Origin: Herbaspirillum sp. CF444
Lineage (GTDB): Bacteria; Pseudomonadota; Gammaproteobacteria; Burkholderiales; Burkholderiaceae_D
Length of the DNA stretch: 64,000 nt
Reading direction: 5' to 3'
Assembly (NCBI RefSeq): GCF_000282135.1
Contig: NZ_AKJW01000015.1
Span: 1 to 64,000 of the forward strand
The notes beneath the pieces were generated by a model. The model did not search any database, was not told the DNA's origin, and saw only the letters and a program-made list of their open reading frames with translations. How positions within the stretch are numbered: position 1 is the stretch's first letter; the number at the start of each line of letters is the position of its first letter. Of the stretch, positions 8,843 to 18,192 are shown one piece after another. Both the position numbers and the translations under genes were made by a program.

Positions 8843-10291
8843 TCAGGCTTCGAGGAGTTTCAGGATGCGTCGTCCCAGCGCCTCCATGGTTGCGGCGCTG
8901 TCGATATTGGTGAAGCTCAGCAGCAGCGCCGGCGGCGTCTGATAGCGGACGGCGCGCTGCGACAAGGCATGCACGAACATGCCGTCCTTACGCATGGCTG
9001 CCGCCAGCGCCTTGTCCGAGCGCCTGCCGCGCACGCGCAGGATCAGGTGCATGCCGCCGGGTTGCGGGTCGACGCGCAGGTATGTGCCGAGCAGGCCGTC
9101 CAGTCCGTCGGCGGCGATCTTGCGCCGCTCGCCATAGAGCTTGCGCATGCGCTGCACGTGGCGCGCGAAATGTCCTTCCGCGATGAAATCGCTGACGATG
9201 TTTTGCGTCAGCACCGGGCTGCCGCTGAACATGGTCCGGCCGGCGGCGGCGAAGCGTTCGATTTGCGACTCCGGTACGACCAGGTAGGCCAGGCGGATGC
9301 CGGGAAACAGCACCTTGCTGAACGTACCGGCATACAGCACGCGACCGTCGCGATCTAGGCTCTTGAGCGCCGGCAGGGGGCGGCCGACGTAGCGGTATTC
9401 GCCGTCATAGTCGTCTTCCACGATCCAGGCGTTGGCGCGCGCGGCCCAGTCGAGCAAGGCAAAGCGGCGTTGCAACGACAGCGATACGCACAGCGGACTT
9501 TGGTGCGCCGGCGTGACGATGGCGGCGCGCGCACGCGGCGCTTCCTGCATTCCCAGCGCAACCTGCAGGCCTTCGCCGTCGACCGGTACCGGCACCGGCG
9601 TCATGCCGGCCTGGATCAGGACTTGTCCGGTCGGCTGGTAGCCGGGATCTTCGGTCCAGACTTTGTCGCCCGGTTTGAGCAGCGGGCCGGTAATCAGCTG
9701 CAGCGTCTCGCGATAGCCGGAGGTGACGAACACCTGCTCCGGCGTGCAGGCGACGCCGCGCGACAACTGCAGATAGGTGGCGATCTCCCGGCGCAGCGCC
9801 GCCACGCCTGCCTGAGGCGGGTAGATCATGTCGCCCGGCGCGGTGGCGCGTATCGAGCGCGCCGCCAGCCGCGACCAGATTTTGCGCGGGAAGGCGTCCA
9901 GCGCCGGCAAGCCCATCTGAAACGGCATCGGCATGGATATCGGTGCCGGCGAGTCGGCTGTGGGCGCTGCAACGGTGCGATGGCGCATCGTCGGCGTGGC
10001 ATGCACGCCGGGTTTCAGTCCCAGCGTCACGATCGTGCCGGCTTGCCCGCGCGTCTCGACATAGCCTTCCGCAGTGAGCAGCGAATAGGCGGCTTCAACG
10101 GTGCCGCGGGCGACGCCGAGTTCTTCGGCCAGCGCCCGCGCCGAGGGAATGCGGGCGCCGGGCTTGAGCAAGCGGTCGGCGATGGCGTTGCGGAACCGGG
10201 TGTAAATCTGCCGGTAAAAAGCTTCGCCGACCGATGAATCCAGCGCCAGCAAATCCGGCGGCAATGACGCGCGCAGGGAAGGTTTTATCAT
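8843..10291 (-). CDS. MocR-type regulator: GntR wHTH fused to PLP-dependent aminotransferase domain
   Basis: A 482-aa PdxR/MocR-subfamily regulator. The N-terminal GntR winged helix (about residues 20-90: FRNAIADRLLKPGARIPSAR, ALAEELGVARGTVEAAYSLL) is joined to a fold-type-I aminotransferase domain containing WIVEDDYDGEYRY and the PLP-lysine segment LYAGTFSKVLFPGIRLAYLV. Family members sense PLP or amino compounds and often control neighbouring genes. A 14-bp palindrome overlaps its start codon, facing the divergent GNAT gene, and may be its operator. Confidence 0.92.
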   Translation of the reverse strand: MIKPSLRASLPPDLLALDSSVGEAFYRQIYTRFRNAIADRLLKPGARIPSARALAEELGVARGTVEAAYSLLTAEGYVETRGQAGTIVTLGLKPGVHATPTMRHRTVAAPTADSPAPISMPMPFQMGLPALDAFPRKIWSRLAARSIRATAPGDMIYPPQAGVAALRREIATYLQLSRGVACTPEQVFVTSGYRETLQLITGPLLKPGDKVWTEDPGYQPTGQVLIQAGMTPVPVPVDGEGLQVALGMQEAPRARAAIVTPAHQSPLCVSLSLQRRFALLDWAARANAWIVEDDYDGEYRYVGRPLPALKSLDRDGRVLYAGTFSKVLFPGIRLAYLVVPESQIERFAAAGRTMFSGSPVLTQNIVSDFIAEGHFARHVQRMRKLYGERRKIAADGLDGLLGTYLRVDPQPGGMHLILRVRGRRSDKALAAAMRKDGMFVHALSQRAVRYQTPPALLLSFTNIDSAATMEALGRRILKLLEA

Positions 10292-10303
10292 GGACTAGTC
10301 CAT
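10290..10303. promoter_or_regulatory. Palindromic candidate operator of the MocR regulator
   Basis: Perfect 14-bp palindrome ATGGACTAGTCCAT covering the MocR start codon and lying 80 nt before the divergent GNAT start. GntR-type sites are palindromic and MocR proteins are often autoregulated from the divergent intergenic region. The assignment is inference. Confidence 0.45.
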
Positions 10304-10383
10304 ATGTCGTTTCTTGGATCTGTGCATTATGCCATCGGCTAACTAAGATGCAGGTTCGATCAGCTTTATGGAAAGGAACATTT

Positions 10384-10866
10384 ATGCAACAGAACCGGCA
10401 GGCCATGGAACAGGGCGACGCCGCCTTGCGTCACGCCGACACGCAGGAGACCTTGCGTTCCTGCTACGCGGTGATGAAGCAGCTGCGACCGCACTTGCAG
10501 GGCGAGGAAGATTTTCTCGACCGCATCGCGCGCATGCAGACGCAGAGCTATCGCCTGCTGGCGGCGTGGGACGACGACGGCCAGGCGGTGGCGCTGGCGG
10601 GTTATCGTTTCCAGGAAAATCTGGTCTACGGCAAGTTCCTCTATGTCGACGACCTGGTCACGGCCGAGACCGCGCGCGGCAGCCGCTGGGGCGCGCGCCT
10701 GCTGGATGCGCTGACGGCGGTCGCGGAACACGCCGGTTGCGTGCGGCTGGTGCTGGACACCGGACTGGCCAATGCACTGGCGCAGCGTTTTTATTTCCGA
10801 CAGGGATTGCTGACCAGCTCGATGCGCTTCGGCAAGCCGATTACTCCCGCGACGGCAACAGCCTGA
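10384..10866 (+). CDS. GNAT family N-acetyltransferase
   Basis: A 160-aa GNAT protein. The central strands are AVALAGYRFQENLVYGKFLY and VDDLVTAETARGSRWGARLL; R-G-S-R-W-G-A acts as the acetyl-CoA pyrophosphate loop (R/Q-x-x-G-x-G/A). The C-terminal VRLVLDTGLANALAQRFYFR is the usual GNAT end. The ATG at 10384 with AAAGGA upstream is chosen over the longer frame from 10234, which lies within the divergent promoter. The substrate is unknown; divergence from the MocR gene suggests control by it. Confidence 0.82.
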   Translation: MQQNRQAMEQGDAALRHADTQETLRSCYAVMKQLRPHLQGEEDFLDRIARMQTQSYRLLAAWDDDGQAVALAGYRFQENLVYGKFLYVDDLVTAETARGSRWGARLLDALTAVAEHAGCVRLVLDTGLANALAQRFYFRQGLLTSSMRFGKPITPATATA

Positions 10867-10903
10867 GAGCGGTCTCCATCAATATTGCGAAGAAGGAAGT
10901 TTC

Positions 10904-11533
10904 ATGAAACTGTTTCACGTCGACGCCAGCGCCAAGCGCGAATGGTCCAATTCGCGCGCGCTGTCGCGTCACTTCATCGACTTGTTGAAGGCGCACAAGC
11001 CTGAGCTGGAAGTCGACTATCTCGACGTCAGCGTCGACACGCCGGCGCACGTCGACGAACTCTTCACCATCGCCACCTACACGCCCGAAGCGCAGCGCAC
11101 GCCGGCCATGCAGCAGGCGCTGGAAGCATCCGATGCACTGTGCGCGCGGCTGCTGGCGGCGGACGCCTATGTGTTCGCCATGCCGATGTACAACTTTTCG
11201 ATGCCGTCGTCCTTCAAGGCCTTCATCGACAACATCGTGCGCACTAATCTGACGTACAAGATCGGCGAGGACGGCAGCTACGTCGGGAAGATGGCGGACA
11301 AGGCGCTGTTCATCACCACGCGCGGCGCCGATCTGCGACCGGGCAAACCATTGGGCGGGATGGATGCGCTGACGCCGGCATTGCGCGCGGCGTTCGGTTT
11401 CCTCGGCGTGGCCGCGCCGACCTTCGTCGATGCGCAGCCGTTGACGTTCAGCGCCGCGGAAGAGCGCGAAGCGGCGCTGGTGCGAGCAAAAACTGAGCTG
11501 GCGGCGATCGCCGGCCGGTGGGTCGGCACCTGA
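10904..11533 (+). CDS. azoR: FMN-dependent NADH-azoreductase (AzoR family)
   Basis: A 209-aa flavodoxin-like NAD(P)H:quinone/azo reductase. The N-terminal MKLFHVDASAKREWSNSRAL gives the phosphate-binding loop, and MPMYNFSMPSSFKAFIDNIV is the FMN contact characteristic of AzoR; FITTRGADLRPG follows. A good GAAGGA site precedes the ATG, 37 nt after the GNAT stop, so the two may be co-transcribed. In vivo it more likely detoxifies quinones than azo dyes. Confidence 0.88.
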   Translation: MKLFHVDASAKREWSNSRALSRHFIDLLKAHKPELEVDYLDVSVDTPAHVDELFTIATYTPEAQRTPAMQQALEASDALCARLLAADAYVFAMPMYNFSMPSSFKAFIDNIVRTNLTYKIGEDGSYVGKMADKALFITTRGADLRPGKPLGGMDALTPALRAAFGFLGVAAPTFVDAQPLTFSAAEEREAALVRAKTELAAIAGRWVGT

Positions 11534-11721
11534 GGAAGTCGGCGGATGTCCCGGTCTTGAGCCATCGAGGTCGGTTTGCGTCTTTTCAAAGAGCAAGTTC
11601 GCCAAGGAGGTTGCAAGTCCAGCAACAACATCCGGCCGCGACTTTCATATTTACAATAAAATTTTGGTCTGGGAGAAAATGACGCCATAATTCGCCTGAT
11701 AGCCTGATTAATTGCAGAAAA

Positions 11722-12969
11722 ATGAGCCGCCTGAAAAAAATAAAAGTCGAACAACTTGAACTGGGAATGTACTTCTGCGGTTTCGAAGCTTCCTGGATCG
11801 ACCATCCTTTTTGGAGAAATCGTTTCCTCCTGAAAGATGCGGCTCATTTGCAGCAGGCGCGCGCCAGCGGGATTTCGCATTGCTGGATCGATATCGACCA
11901 GGGCAAGGATATCGTCGAAGAGGCGGTTGAGGACGAAGAAACCGCGCCCTCGACCGAGGTGGAAGTGGCGAATGCGGCAGAAGAGGCGGCGCCGGTCGTC
12001 GTTGAGGCAGATCCTTTTTTTGCCGAGCTGGAGCAGGCGCGCATGCTGTGCGAAAGCGCCAAGGACACCACCAAGGCCATGTTCAGCGATGTCCGTCTGG
12101 GCAAGGTTCTCGACATGGACCGCTGCCTGCACCTGGTCGCCCAGGTCACGGCATCGATCTTGCGCGACAGCAGCGCACTGACAAGCATCGTGCGCCTGAA
12201 GATCGCCGACGATTACACCTACATGCATTCCGTCGCCGTCTGCACGCTGATGGTGGCGCTGGGACGCACGCTGGGAATGGACGAGGTCGCCTGCAAGGAG
12301 GCCGGGCTGGCGGGGTTGTTGCATGACGTCGGCAAGGCCTTCATCCCGGTGGAGATTTTGCACAAGCCGGGCGGCCTGACGCCGGCGGAGTTCGAGGTCG
12401 TCAAGCGCCACACCGTTCTCGGCTACGACCATCTGGTCAAGAACTCCAACATCCCTGACTACGCCACCGACGTGTGCAGGCACCACCACGAAAAAGTGGA
12501 CGGCAGCGGTTATCCGGACGGCCTGAGCGGAGCCGGGATTGCACTGCTCGCGCGCATGACCAGTATTTGCGACGTCTACGACGCGGTAACGTCGGAAAGG
12601 CCCTACAAAAAAGGCTGGGATCCTGCCGAGACGCTCACCCGAATGGCGACGTGGACCGGCCACTTCGACAAGACCATTCTCTCTGCCTTCGTCAAGATGC
12701 TCGGCATTTATCCGATCGGTTCTTTGCTGAAAATGGAGTCTGGACGACTGGGTCTGGTAATCCGGCAGAGTTCGGTGGCGTTGACCAAGCCGGTCGTGAA
12801 GGCGTTCCGCTATACCAGCGAGGGCGAGATCACCGACACCGAGGTGATCGATCTTTCCAGTCCCGACGCGACGGACAGCATCCGTCAGCGCGGCGGCGAA
12901 GAGTGGCTTAAATACAATGGGCTGGACAAACTGTGGATGCAGAGGACGCCGCAGCCTCAACCTCAATAA
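11722..12969 (+). CDS. HD-GYP domain c-di-GMP phosphodiesterase with DUF3391
   Basis: A 415-aa soluble protein: an N-terminal DUF3391 region (KIKVEQLELGMYFCGFEASW), an acidic linker near residues 65-100, then HD-GYP. Metal-binding motif H201-D202 (LLHDVGK), the H254-H255-H256-E stretch and G263-Y264-P265 are all present, so hydrolysis of c-di-GMP to GMP is expected. No receiver domain or membrane segment is seen. It could influence motility together with the nearby chemoreceptors. Confidence 0.9.
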   Translation: MSRLKKIKVEQLELGMYFCGFEASWIDHPFWRNRFLLKDAAHLQQARASGISHCWIDIDQGKDIVEEAVEDEETAPSTEVEVANAAEEAAPVVVEADPFFAELEQARMLCESAKDTTKAMFSDVRLGKVLDMDRCLHLVAQVTASILRDSSALTSIVRLKIADDYTYMHSVAVCTLMVALGRTLGMDEVACKEAGLAGLLHDVGKAFIPVEILHKPGGLTPAEFEVVKRHTVLGYDHLVKNSNIPDYATDVCRHHHEKVDGSGYPDGLSGAGIALLARMTSICDVYDAVTSERPYKKGWDPAETLTRMATWTGHFDKTILSAFVKMLGIYPIGSLLKMESGRLGLVIRQSSVALTKPVVKAFRYTSEGEITDTEVIDLSSPDATDSIRQRGGEEWLKYNGLDKLWMQRTPQPQPQ

Positions 12970-13029
12970 CGACGACCGGGAAATCCGGACGCAAGTTTAG
13001 TCAATCAACACTTTCACGACATACAGACA

Positions 13030-14667
13030 TTACTCCGGCAGAGCGTGGACTCGGGGAGTGATGTCGACTGTACGTCGAGACGTTGGAAAAGCTTGCGTCG
13101 ATTCTGCAATGCCGCGGCTATCGAGTTTGAAGACGCTGACTACTTCCGTTAATCTGCCTGCCTGATGCTGCAAAGACTGGGCTGCCGCTGCAGCTTCTTC
13201 AACCAAGGCCGCGTTTTGCTGTGTGACCTCGTCCATTTGCGTGATGGCTTTATTGATTTGTTCAATGCCATCACTTTGTTCCTGGCTTGCGGAGCTGATC
13301 TCTCCGACGATATCCGTAACACGTTTGACGCTGTTGACGACGTCGCTCATTGTATTGCCGGCCTCTTCGACCAACTTGCTGCCGAGGTCGACCTGCGCCA
13401 CCGAACTGTCGATAAGAGCCTTGATTTCCTTTGCCGCCGCCGCCGAACGTTGTGCCAGGTTGCGCACTTCTGAAGCAACCACCGCAAAGCCTCGCCCTTG
13501 TTCGCCGGCACGGGCAGCTTCCACTGCTGCGTTCAAGGCAAGGATATTGGTTTGGAATGCAATGCCGTCAATGACGCTGATAATGTCCGCGATCTGCCGG
13601 GAAGAGCCGTTGATTGAGCCCATGGTGTCGACGACCTTGCCGACCACAATACCGCCGGCGATGGCGACTTCAGAGGCAGAGACAGCCAGCTGATTGGCTT
13701 GACGCGCATTATCCGCATTTTGTTTCACGGTTGACGTCAATTCCTCCATGGCGGATGCGGTTTCTTCCAGCGATCCGGCCTGTTGCTCGGTACGGCTGGA
13801 AAGATCCAGATTCCCGGAAGCTATCTCGCCGGAAGCCGTGGAAATGGTTTCCGTGCCTGTTCGCACTTGACTGACGATATTGAGCAAGCTGTCGTTCATC
13901 TCTTTCAGTGACCGCATCAACTCGCCGGTCTCATCTCGACTGCCGGGTCGAATTTGTGCAGTCAGATCACCCGCAGCGACTTGCTTTGCCACGCCAACGG
14001 CTACCGTCAAAGGCGTCGCAATGGCGCGGGCAACGAATACGGCAAGCATGAATCCTGCCGCCAGCGCTCCGATTAATATTCCAACGATCCATATTCTCGC
14101 GTTGAGGAAGGTCGCGTTGGCATCGCGTAACGAGGTATCGCTACCGTCGGCGTTGACTTTGGTCAGCTTATCGAAATCGCGCAGCAGTTCAAAATAGACG
14201 TTGTTTGATGCACCTAAAAATATCTTCTTGGCGTCATCAACTTTTTTTGCATAAATCAGGTTGACGATCTTTCCATGTTCTGCAAGAAGAACCGCCATCC
14301 TTTTTTGCACCTCGGGATAAAGCGCGCGCTCTTCAGGTTCGGATATCTGGGTTTCGTACAGCTTGAGGGCTGCGTTGAGGTCCTTCACAACTTCTTCGGT
14401 CCTTTTGCCCAGCGTATCGATGGCAGCCTGATCTTCATCGTATAGCGCCATTTGCGATTCGTTGCTGCGCAAGCGTGCAAGGAGGAGCTTGATGTCGCCA
14501 AGCGTCTTGATGCTGGGAAGCCAATTGGTCGCCATTTCCGTCGAGGCGTCGTTGACTTTTTGAAGTTGCACGATGGAAAAAATCCCCAGGATTGCTGTTA
14601 ATAGCAACACGCAGCTAAACGACAGCAACAGCTTTTTTGCGATCTTGAGATTAAAGAACCACTTCAT
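13030..14667 (-). CDS. Methyl-accepting chemotaxis protein (4HB type)
   Basis: A 545-aa chemoreceptor: TM1 at about residues 11-33, a four-helix-bundle periplasmic domain ([20 protein letters not shown]), TM2 near 193-215 ([20 protein letters not shown]), HAMP, and a signalling domain with [20 protein letters not shown]. There is no NWETF-like tail. It is a second receptor in this window, only moderately similar to the first in its sensor part, so probably has a different ligand. It converges on the HD-GYP gene. Confidence 0.92.
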   Translation of the reverse strand: MKWFFNLKIAKKLLLSFSCVLLLTAILGIFSIVQLQKVNDASTEMATNWLPSIKTLGDIKLLLARLRSNESQMALYDEDQAAIDTLGKRTEEVVKDLNAALKLYETQISEPEERALYPEVQKRMAVLLAEHGKIVNLIYAKKVDDAKKIFLGASNNVYFELLRDFDKLTKVNADGSDTSLRDANATFLNARIWIVGILIGALAAGFMLAVFVARAIATPLTVAVGVAKQVAAGDLTAQIRPGSRDETGELMRSLKEMNDSLLNIVSQVRTGTETISTASGEIASGNLDLSSRTEQQAGSLEETASAMEELTSTVKQNADNARQANQLAVSASEVAIAGGIVVGKVVDTMGSINGSSRQIADIISVIDGIAFQTNILALNAAVEAARAGEQGRGFAVVASEVRNLAQRSAAAAKEIKALIDSSVAQVDLGSKLVEEAGNTMSDVVNSVKRVTDIVGEISSASQEQSDGIEQINKAITQMDEVTQQNAALVEEAAAAAQSLQHQAGRLTEVVSVFKLDSRGIAESTQAFPTSRRTVDITPRVHALPE

Positions 14668-14878
14668 TATTTCTCCCTGTGAAGATCATCGATCACTGTA
14701 AAAACTTGCAGCACCCCAAACATCTGAGCGAACCATATCTGTTCGCAGGAAACTTGGCGTAACAAGAAGTTTCGTTTTTTAACGACTTTTATTGCTAACC
14801 ACATCCCTGTCAAACGCGCTCAGGGCGAAGCCAACGTACAGAGTTGTCGAGATGGGGCAGGAGTTGTTCGAGTGCTAC

Positions 14879-14893
14879 ACTAACGTCGTTAGT
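14879..14893. promoter_or_regulatory. TetR-family operator upstream of tetR-like gene
   Basis: 15-bp palindrome ACTAACG-T-CGTTAGT, ending 23 nt before the regulator start. Its core CTAAC-GTC-GTTAG (14880-14892) recurs in variant form twice in the promoter of the SDR/SIP operon, which supports it being the binding site of the adjacent TetR protein (autoregulation). Confidence 0.6.
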
Positions 14894-14916
14894 TAAAACT
14901 TCAACGAGAAAATCTT

Positions 14917-15549
14917 ATGGGAATCCAGCGTGATCAAGTCATTGCCACCGCGTTGTCCCTGCTGGAAAAAGACGGTCTTGAAGGCCTGAGCATGCGCAAG
15001 TTGGCTCAGGCTTTGCAGATTCAGGCGCCGTCACTGTACTGGCATTTCGACAGCAAGCAGGCCCTGATCGATGGCATGGCAGATGCGCTGGTTCAAGATG
15101 TCGCGCGGGACATCGCGTCCACCCAGGACTGGGATGCGACCCTTCGGCAAGTGGCCGGCGAGCTTCGTCAGGCCTTGCGGGCGCACAGGGACGGGGCGCG
15201 TGTTTTTGCCGGGACCTATGTGGTGACGGACAATGTGATGCGCACGGGCGAGGCCATGATTGGTGCTTGCGTCCAGGCCGGCGCGGACACGGCCCTGGCC
15301 ACTACCACGGCTTTCAGCGTGCTGTACTACGTCCTGGGCTTGGTGATGGAAGAACAGGCGCTCGGCCCGGAAGGGGGCATTGACATCGCCGCGCGGAAAG
15401 CCGCTTTCGTGACGCTGGCCAAGGAAAAGTATCCGCAGAGTCTGGCGGCGCGTGACGTGATGTTCGATACCGACTTCGACGCGAGATTTGCGACGGGACT
15501 GGAATTGCTCGTGGCCGGACTGAAGTCGAAGTTGCGTGGAGCTGGGTAG
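14917..15549 (+). CDS. TetR family repressor (tetracycline-repressor-like C-terminus)
   Basis: A 210-aa repressor. The N-terminal HTH (IATALSLLEKDGLEGLSMRK, LAQALQIQAPSLYWHFDSKQ, ALIDGMADAL) closely follows the pattern of true TetR proteins. The C-terminal half is helical and would hold the effector pocket. No tetracycline efflux gene is adjacent; the nearest candidates for control are its own promoter and the convergent SDR-SIP operon, based on shared operator-like sequences. The effector is unknown. Confidence 0.88.
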   Translation: MGIQRDQVIATALSLLEKDGLEGLSMRKLAQALQIQAPSLYWHFDSKQALIDGMADALVQDVARDIASTQDWDATLRQVAGELRQALRAHRDGARVFAGTYVVTDNVMRTGEAMIGACVQAGADTALATTTAFSVLYYVLGLVMEEQALGPEGGIDIAARKAAFVTLAKEKYPQSLAARDVMFDTDFDARFATGLELLVAGLKSKLRGAG

Positions 15550-15612
15550 TCTGCCCGGCTGGACCCGGCCGATGATGGCGATATCGCTGCGTCGTCCTCC
15601 GGCGCGAGCGCA

Positions 15613-16401
15613 TCAGTCGAGTCCCTTCCGGCCAGGCGCCCAATGCACCTTGGCGACGATCCGGTTCGAGAGTACGTTGAGCGTCTTCAGTTGGCGTCGC
15701 ATGCGTTGGATGAATGCACTGCGACCGGTGAGGACAAACGCGCAGTCTTGTGCCGCCCACGCACGCAGGTGCGAGTCCGCCTGGACCAGGTGGGCATCGT
15801 CGGGTGCGCGCGACAGCAATGCAACGGCCTCCAATCCGAGCGCTTGCAGGACCTGTTCGGCTTCTTCGACCGAGGCGACCTCGAACACATGGCGAGGCGC
15901 CACAGCACCTCCTGCATGCAGCGCCGCCTCCCGCAAGGAAACCGCCTGGCCGAACGAGGTCTCATCGCCCAGCAACACCAGCGGTGCGGGCAAGGAGGCC
16001 AGCGTCAAGGCGTTGCGTGGGCCGAACACCTGACACGTATCGCCGGAGGCCACCGTGTCGCCCCACCTGCCGCCAGGGCCGGCATCGTCGTGCGTATAGA
16101 CGAGAATCGACGCGGTGCCGCGTGACTGGTCCCAGCGAACAGGGGTGTAGGTGCGGGAGGTCAGGCCCTGGCCCACCAGAATCTGGAGCTTCTGGCCGCA
16201 TGTGAAAGCGGCTGTCTTGAAGGCATCGCTGTGCAGTTCGAGCAAGCGAAAGCGATGGGACAGCGGTTGTACCGACGTGACGGTAGCGCTGTGCATGAAC
16301 CAACGGATCAGCGTTCTGGCAACCGGACCTGCCGTCACGGCCGACGCAGTGCGCCGGCTCGCCGACACAAGGTCATCGATATCGACATCACGTTCATGCA
16401 T
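15613..16401 (-). CDS. Siderophore-interacting FAD-binding reductase
   Basis: A 262-aa SIP-family protein (YqjH/ViuB type), a cytoplasmic reductase releasing iron from ferric siderophores. The FAD-binding motif RTYTPVRW is around residues 75-82, and GPGGRWGDTVASGD and the C-terminal FVLTGRSAFIQRMRRQLK are typical. ATG at 16401 is chosen; the frame continues upstream to 16473 and would overlap the SDR gene, which is less likely. It lies 29 nt after the SDR stop, probably in the same transcript. Confidence 0.85.
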   Translation of the reverse strand: MHERDVDIDDLVSASRRTASAVTAGPVARTLIRWFMHSATVTSVQPLSHRFRLLELHSDAFKTAAFTCGQKLQILVGQGLTSRTYTPVRWDQSRGTASILVYTHDDAGPGGRWGDTVASGDTCQVFGPRNALTLASLPAPLVLLGDETSFGQAVSLREAALHAGGAVAPRHVFEVASVEEAEQVLQALGLEAVALLSRAPDDAHLVQADSHLRAWAAQDCAFVLTGRSAFIQRMRRQLKTLNVLSNRIVAKVHWAPGRKGLD

Positions 16402-16430
16402 GGGAGTAGGCTCCGATCGAGAATTCAACG

Positions 16431-17258
16431 TCAGGCTGCCATGTTCTGGGCGGCGCAGGATACTTCCTCCCACTGCTTCCAGACAGCCACCCGGTCGGCA
16501 TAGGTGCGTGCCGCGATGTCGACGGCATTGGCCCCGAGCAGGATGCGCAACGGCGGTTCCTTCGCATCAACCACCTCCAGAATGGCCCCGGCAGTGGCCG
16601 CGGGATCGCCCAAGGTCCGATTGCCCATCGCAGCGGCAAGTTGGGTACGCAGACCGGCATAGGCTTCCAGCTTGCTGGTGTGTTGCGCGGAACTGCCGCG
16701 CCAGTCGGTGTCGTAGCCGGCGGGTTCGATCAGCGTCACCTTGATGCCGAAATCCGCGACCTCTTTGGACAGCGTCTCGCATAATCCTTCGAGCGCCCAT
16801 TTGGACGCGCAGTACACACTGGCGGTCGGGAAGGTCGTGATGGCGCCGATGCTGGATACCGTCAGGATGTGCCCCGCGCCTTGTGCACGCAAGATCGGCA
16901 ACGCCGCCTGCATTCCCCAAAGGGCGCCGAAGAAGTTCGTTTCCAGTTGCGCGCGCGCCTGCGCCTCCGTGGTTTCTTCCAGCGTGCCGACCAGCCCGTA
17001 ACCGGCATTGTTAATCACTACGTCCAACCGGCCGAAATGGCGATGCGCTTGGGCGACAGCGGCAAAGACGGCATCACGATCCGTCACGTCCAGCGCCAGG
17101 GTCAGCACGCGATCGCCGTAAGTCGCGCCAAGGTCGCGCAGATTGTCCAGGGTTCGCGCGGTTGCGACGACCTTGTCGCCACGCTGTAACGCGGCTTGCG
17201 CCCAGGTGCGGCCAAAGCCGCGTGAAGCACCGGTGATGAACCAAATTTTTGCAGTCAT
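16431..17258 (-). CDS. Short-chain dehydrogenase/reductase (SDR)
   Basis: A 275-aa classical SDR oxidoreductase. The NAD(P) motif is TGASRGFGRTWA at about residues 9-20, NNAGYGLVG follows, the catalytic Ser is in TVSSIGAIT and the catalytic Tyr/Lys are in VYCASKWALEG. The TGxSxGxG pattern with R favours NADP. The ATG at 17258 is used; a TTG further upstream extends the frame into the leader. It is the first gene of a two-gene operon with the SIP reductase, driven by a perfect consensus promoter. The substrate is unknown. Confidence 0.88.
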   Translation of the reverse strand: MTAKIWFITGASRGFGRTWAQAALQRGDKVVATARTLDNLRDLGATYGDRVLTLALDVTDRDAVFAAVAQAHRHFGRLDVVINNAGYGLVGTLEETTEAQARAQLETNFFGALWGMQAALPILRAQGAGHILTVSSIGAITTFPTASVYCASKWALEGLCETLSKEVADFGIKVTLIEPAGYDTDWRGSSAQHTSKLEAYAGLRTQLAAAMGNRTLGDPAATAGAILEVVDAKEPPLRILLGANAVDIAARTYADRVAVWKQWEEVSCAAQNMAA

Positions 17259-17360
17259 GGGTATTCGAGCCTTGTACGGGCCGACTGGGTCGGCAGGTTG
17301 ATAAGCCAGTGATCGGGAGAAGACGGTTGCTGACAATGACGCGGTATTTGAAAGTCAAAC

Positions 17361-17411
17361 CTAACACTGGTAGTCTTTTGCGAATTATAGACTTACAGTG
17401 TTAGGTGTCAA
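17361..17411 (-). promoter_or_regulatory. Consensus sigma70 promoter with two operator-like sites for the SDR-SIP operon
   Basis: On the minus strand TTGACA (17406-17411) and TATAAT (17384-17389) are separated by 16 nt, a perfect consensus pair. Two pseudo-palindromes overlap it: CTTACAGTGTTAG (17392-17404) in the spacer and CTAACACTGGTAG (17361-17373) just past the expected start. They form an 11-bp inverted repeat with each other and match the CTAAC-N3-GTTAG palindrome before the TetR gene. Strong promoter under tight repression is inferred. Confidence 0.7.
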
Positions 17412-17520
17412 GACCTCGCTGCGGGAGCTTGGGCCCTGGCGCCCCCGATCCGCGTGGTGAGCGCAGGTCATTGTTGCTTCCCGAGCATCGTTGACAGCAA
17501 AATAAATTCCTGGATAAGTA

Positions 17521-17550
17521 TTGACTTAGTAATTTCTAAGATATATCTTA
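17521..17550 (+). promoter_or_regulatory. padR promoter with 14-bp palindromic operator
   Basis: TTGACT (17521-17526) and TATCTT (17544-17549) with 17-nt spacing form a plausible promoter. The perfect palindrome TAAGATATATCTTA (17537-17550) covers the -10 element; a CTTAG/CTAAG inverted repeat overlaps just upstream. AT-rich palindromes are typical PadR operators, so autoregulation is likely. Confidence 0.6.
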
Positions 17551-17579
17551 TAAAACGTCTTAACCAAGAAAGGAACATC

Positions 17580-18161
17580 ATGTTCGGACGTTTTATCGGT
17601 GGCCACCACGGCCCCACGCATCATCGCCATGAACGAGCGCATCACGGCGGCGGATTGTTTGACGAAGGCGGCCGCGGTCGCGGCGGCAGGGAAGGCGGAC
17701 GCGGTCCGCGCATGTTCGAGCAGGGCAGCCTGCGTCTGGTGATTCTGCATTTGCTGCAGGACAAGCCTCGTCACGGCTATGAAGTCATCAAAGCCATCGA
17801 GGTGCTGGTCGGCGGCGATTACAGCCCGAGCCCGGGTGTGATCTACCCGACGCTGACGTTGCTGGAAGAACTGGGATATGCCGCGGTGGAAGCGGAAAAC
17901 GGCGGCAAGAAGCTGTATCGCGTGACTGCGGAAGGCGTGGATTTTCTGGACCAGAACAAGGAAGCGCTGGACGTCGTGCTGCAGCGTCTGGAAATCAAGC
18001 AGCGCGCCAGCGGCACCGACGCGCCGGAACTGCGCCGCGCTATCCAGAATTTCAAAATGGCATTGCACACGCGACTGGGCAAGGGCGAACTCGACCAGCA
18101 GCAATTGCACGCGATCATCGACATCATCGACCGCGCCGCCGTCGCCATCGAACGCGCCTGA
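17580..18161 (+). CDS. PadR family regulator with His-rich N-terminus (YqjI-like)
   Basis: A 193-aa PadR protein. Residues 1-25 carry seven histidines (positions 9,10,14,15,17,21,22), followed by a Gly/Arg-rich linker and the PadR winged helix (LVILHLLQDKPRHGYEVIKA, PGVIYPTLTLLEELGY). This architecture matches E. coli YqjI, a nickel-responsive PadR repressor of the siderophore reductase gene yqjH; a YqjH-type gene lies 1.2 kb away. Metal sensing is therefore a reasonable inference but not shown. AGGAAC lies close before the ATG. Confidence 0.88.
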   Translation: MFGRFIGGHHGPTHHRHERAHHGGGLFDEGGRGRGGREGGRGPRMFEQGSLRLVILHLLQDKPRHGYEVIKAIEVLVGGDYSPSPGVIYPTLTLLEELGYAAVEAENGGKKLYRVTAEGVDFLDQNKEALDVVLQRLEIKQRASGTDAPELRRAIQNFKMALHTRLGKGELDQQQLHAIIDIIDRAAVAIERA

Positions 18162-18192
18162 TCCATTCATTGACGAAACGAAAGGAGCAGCA

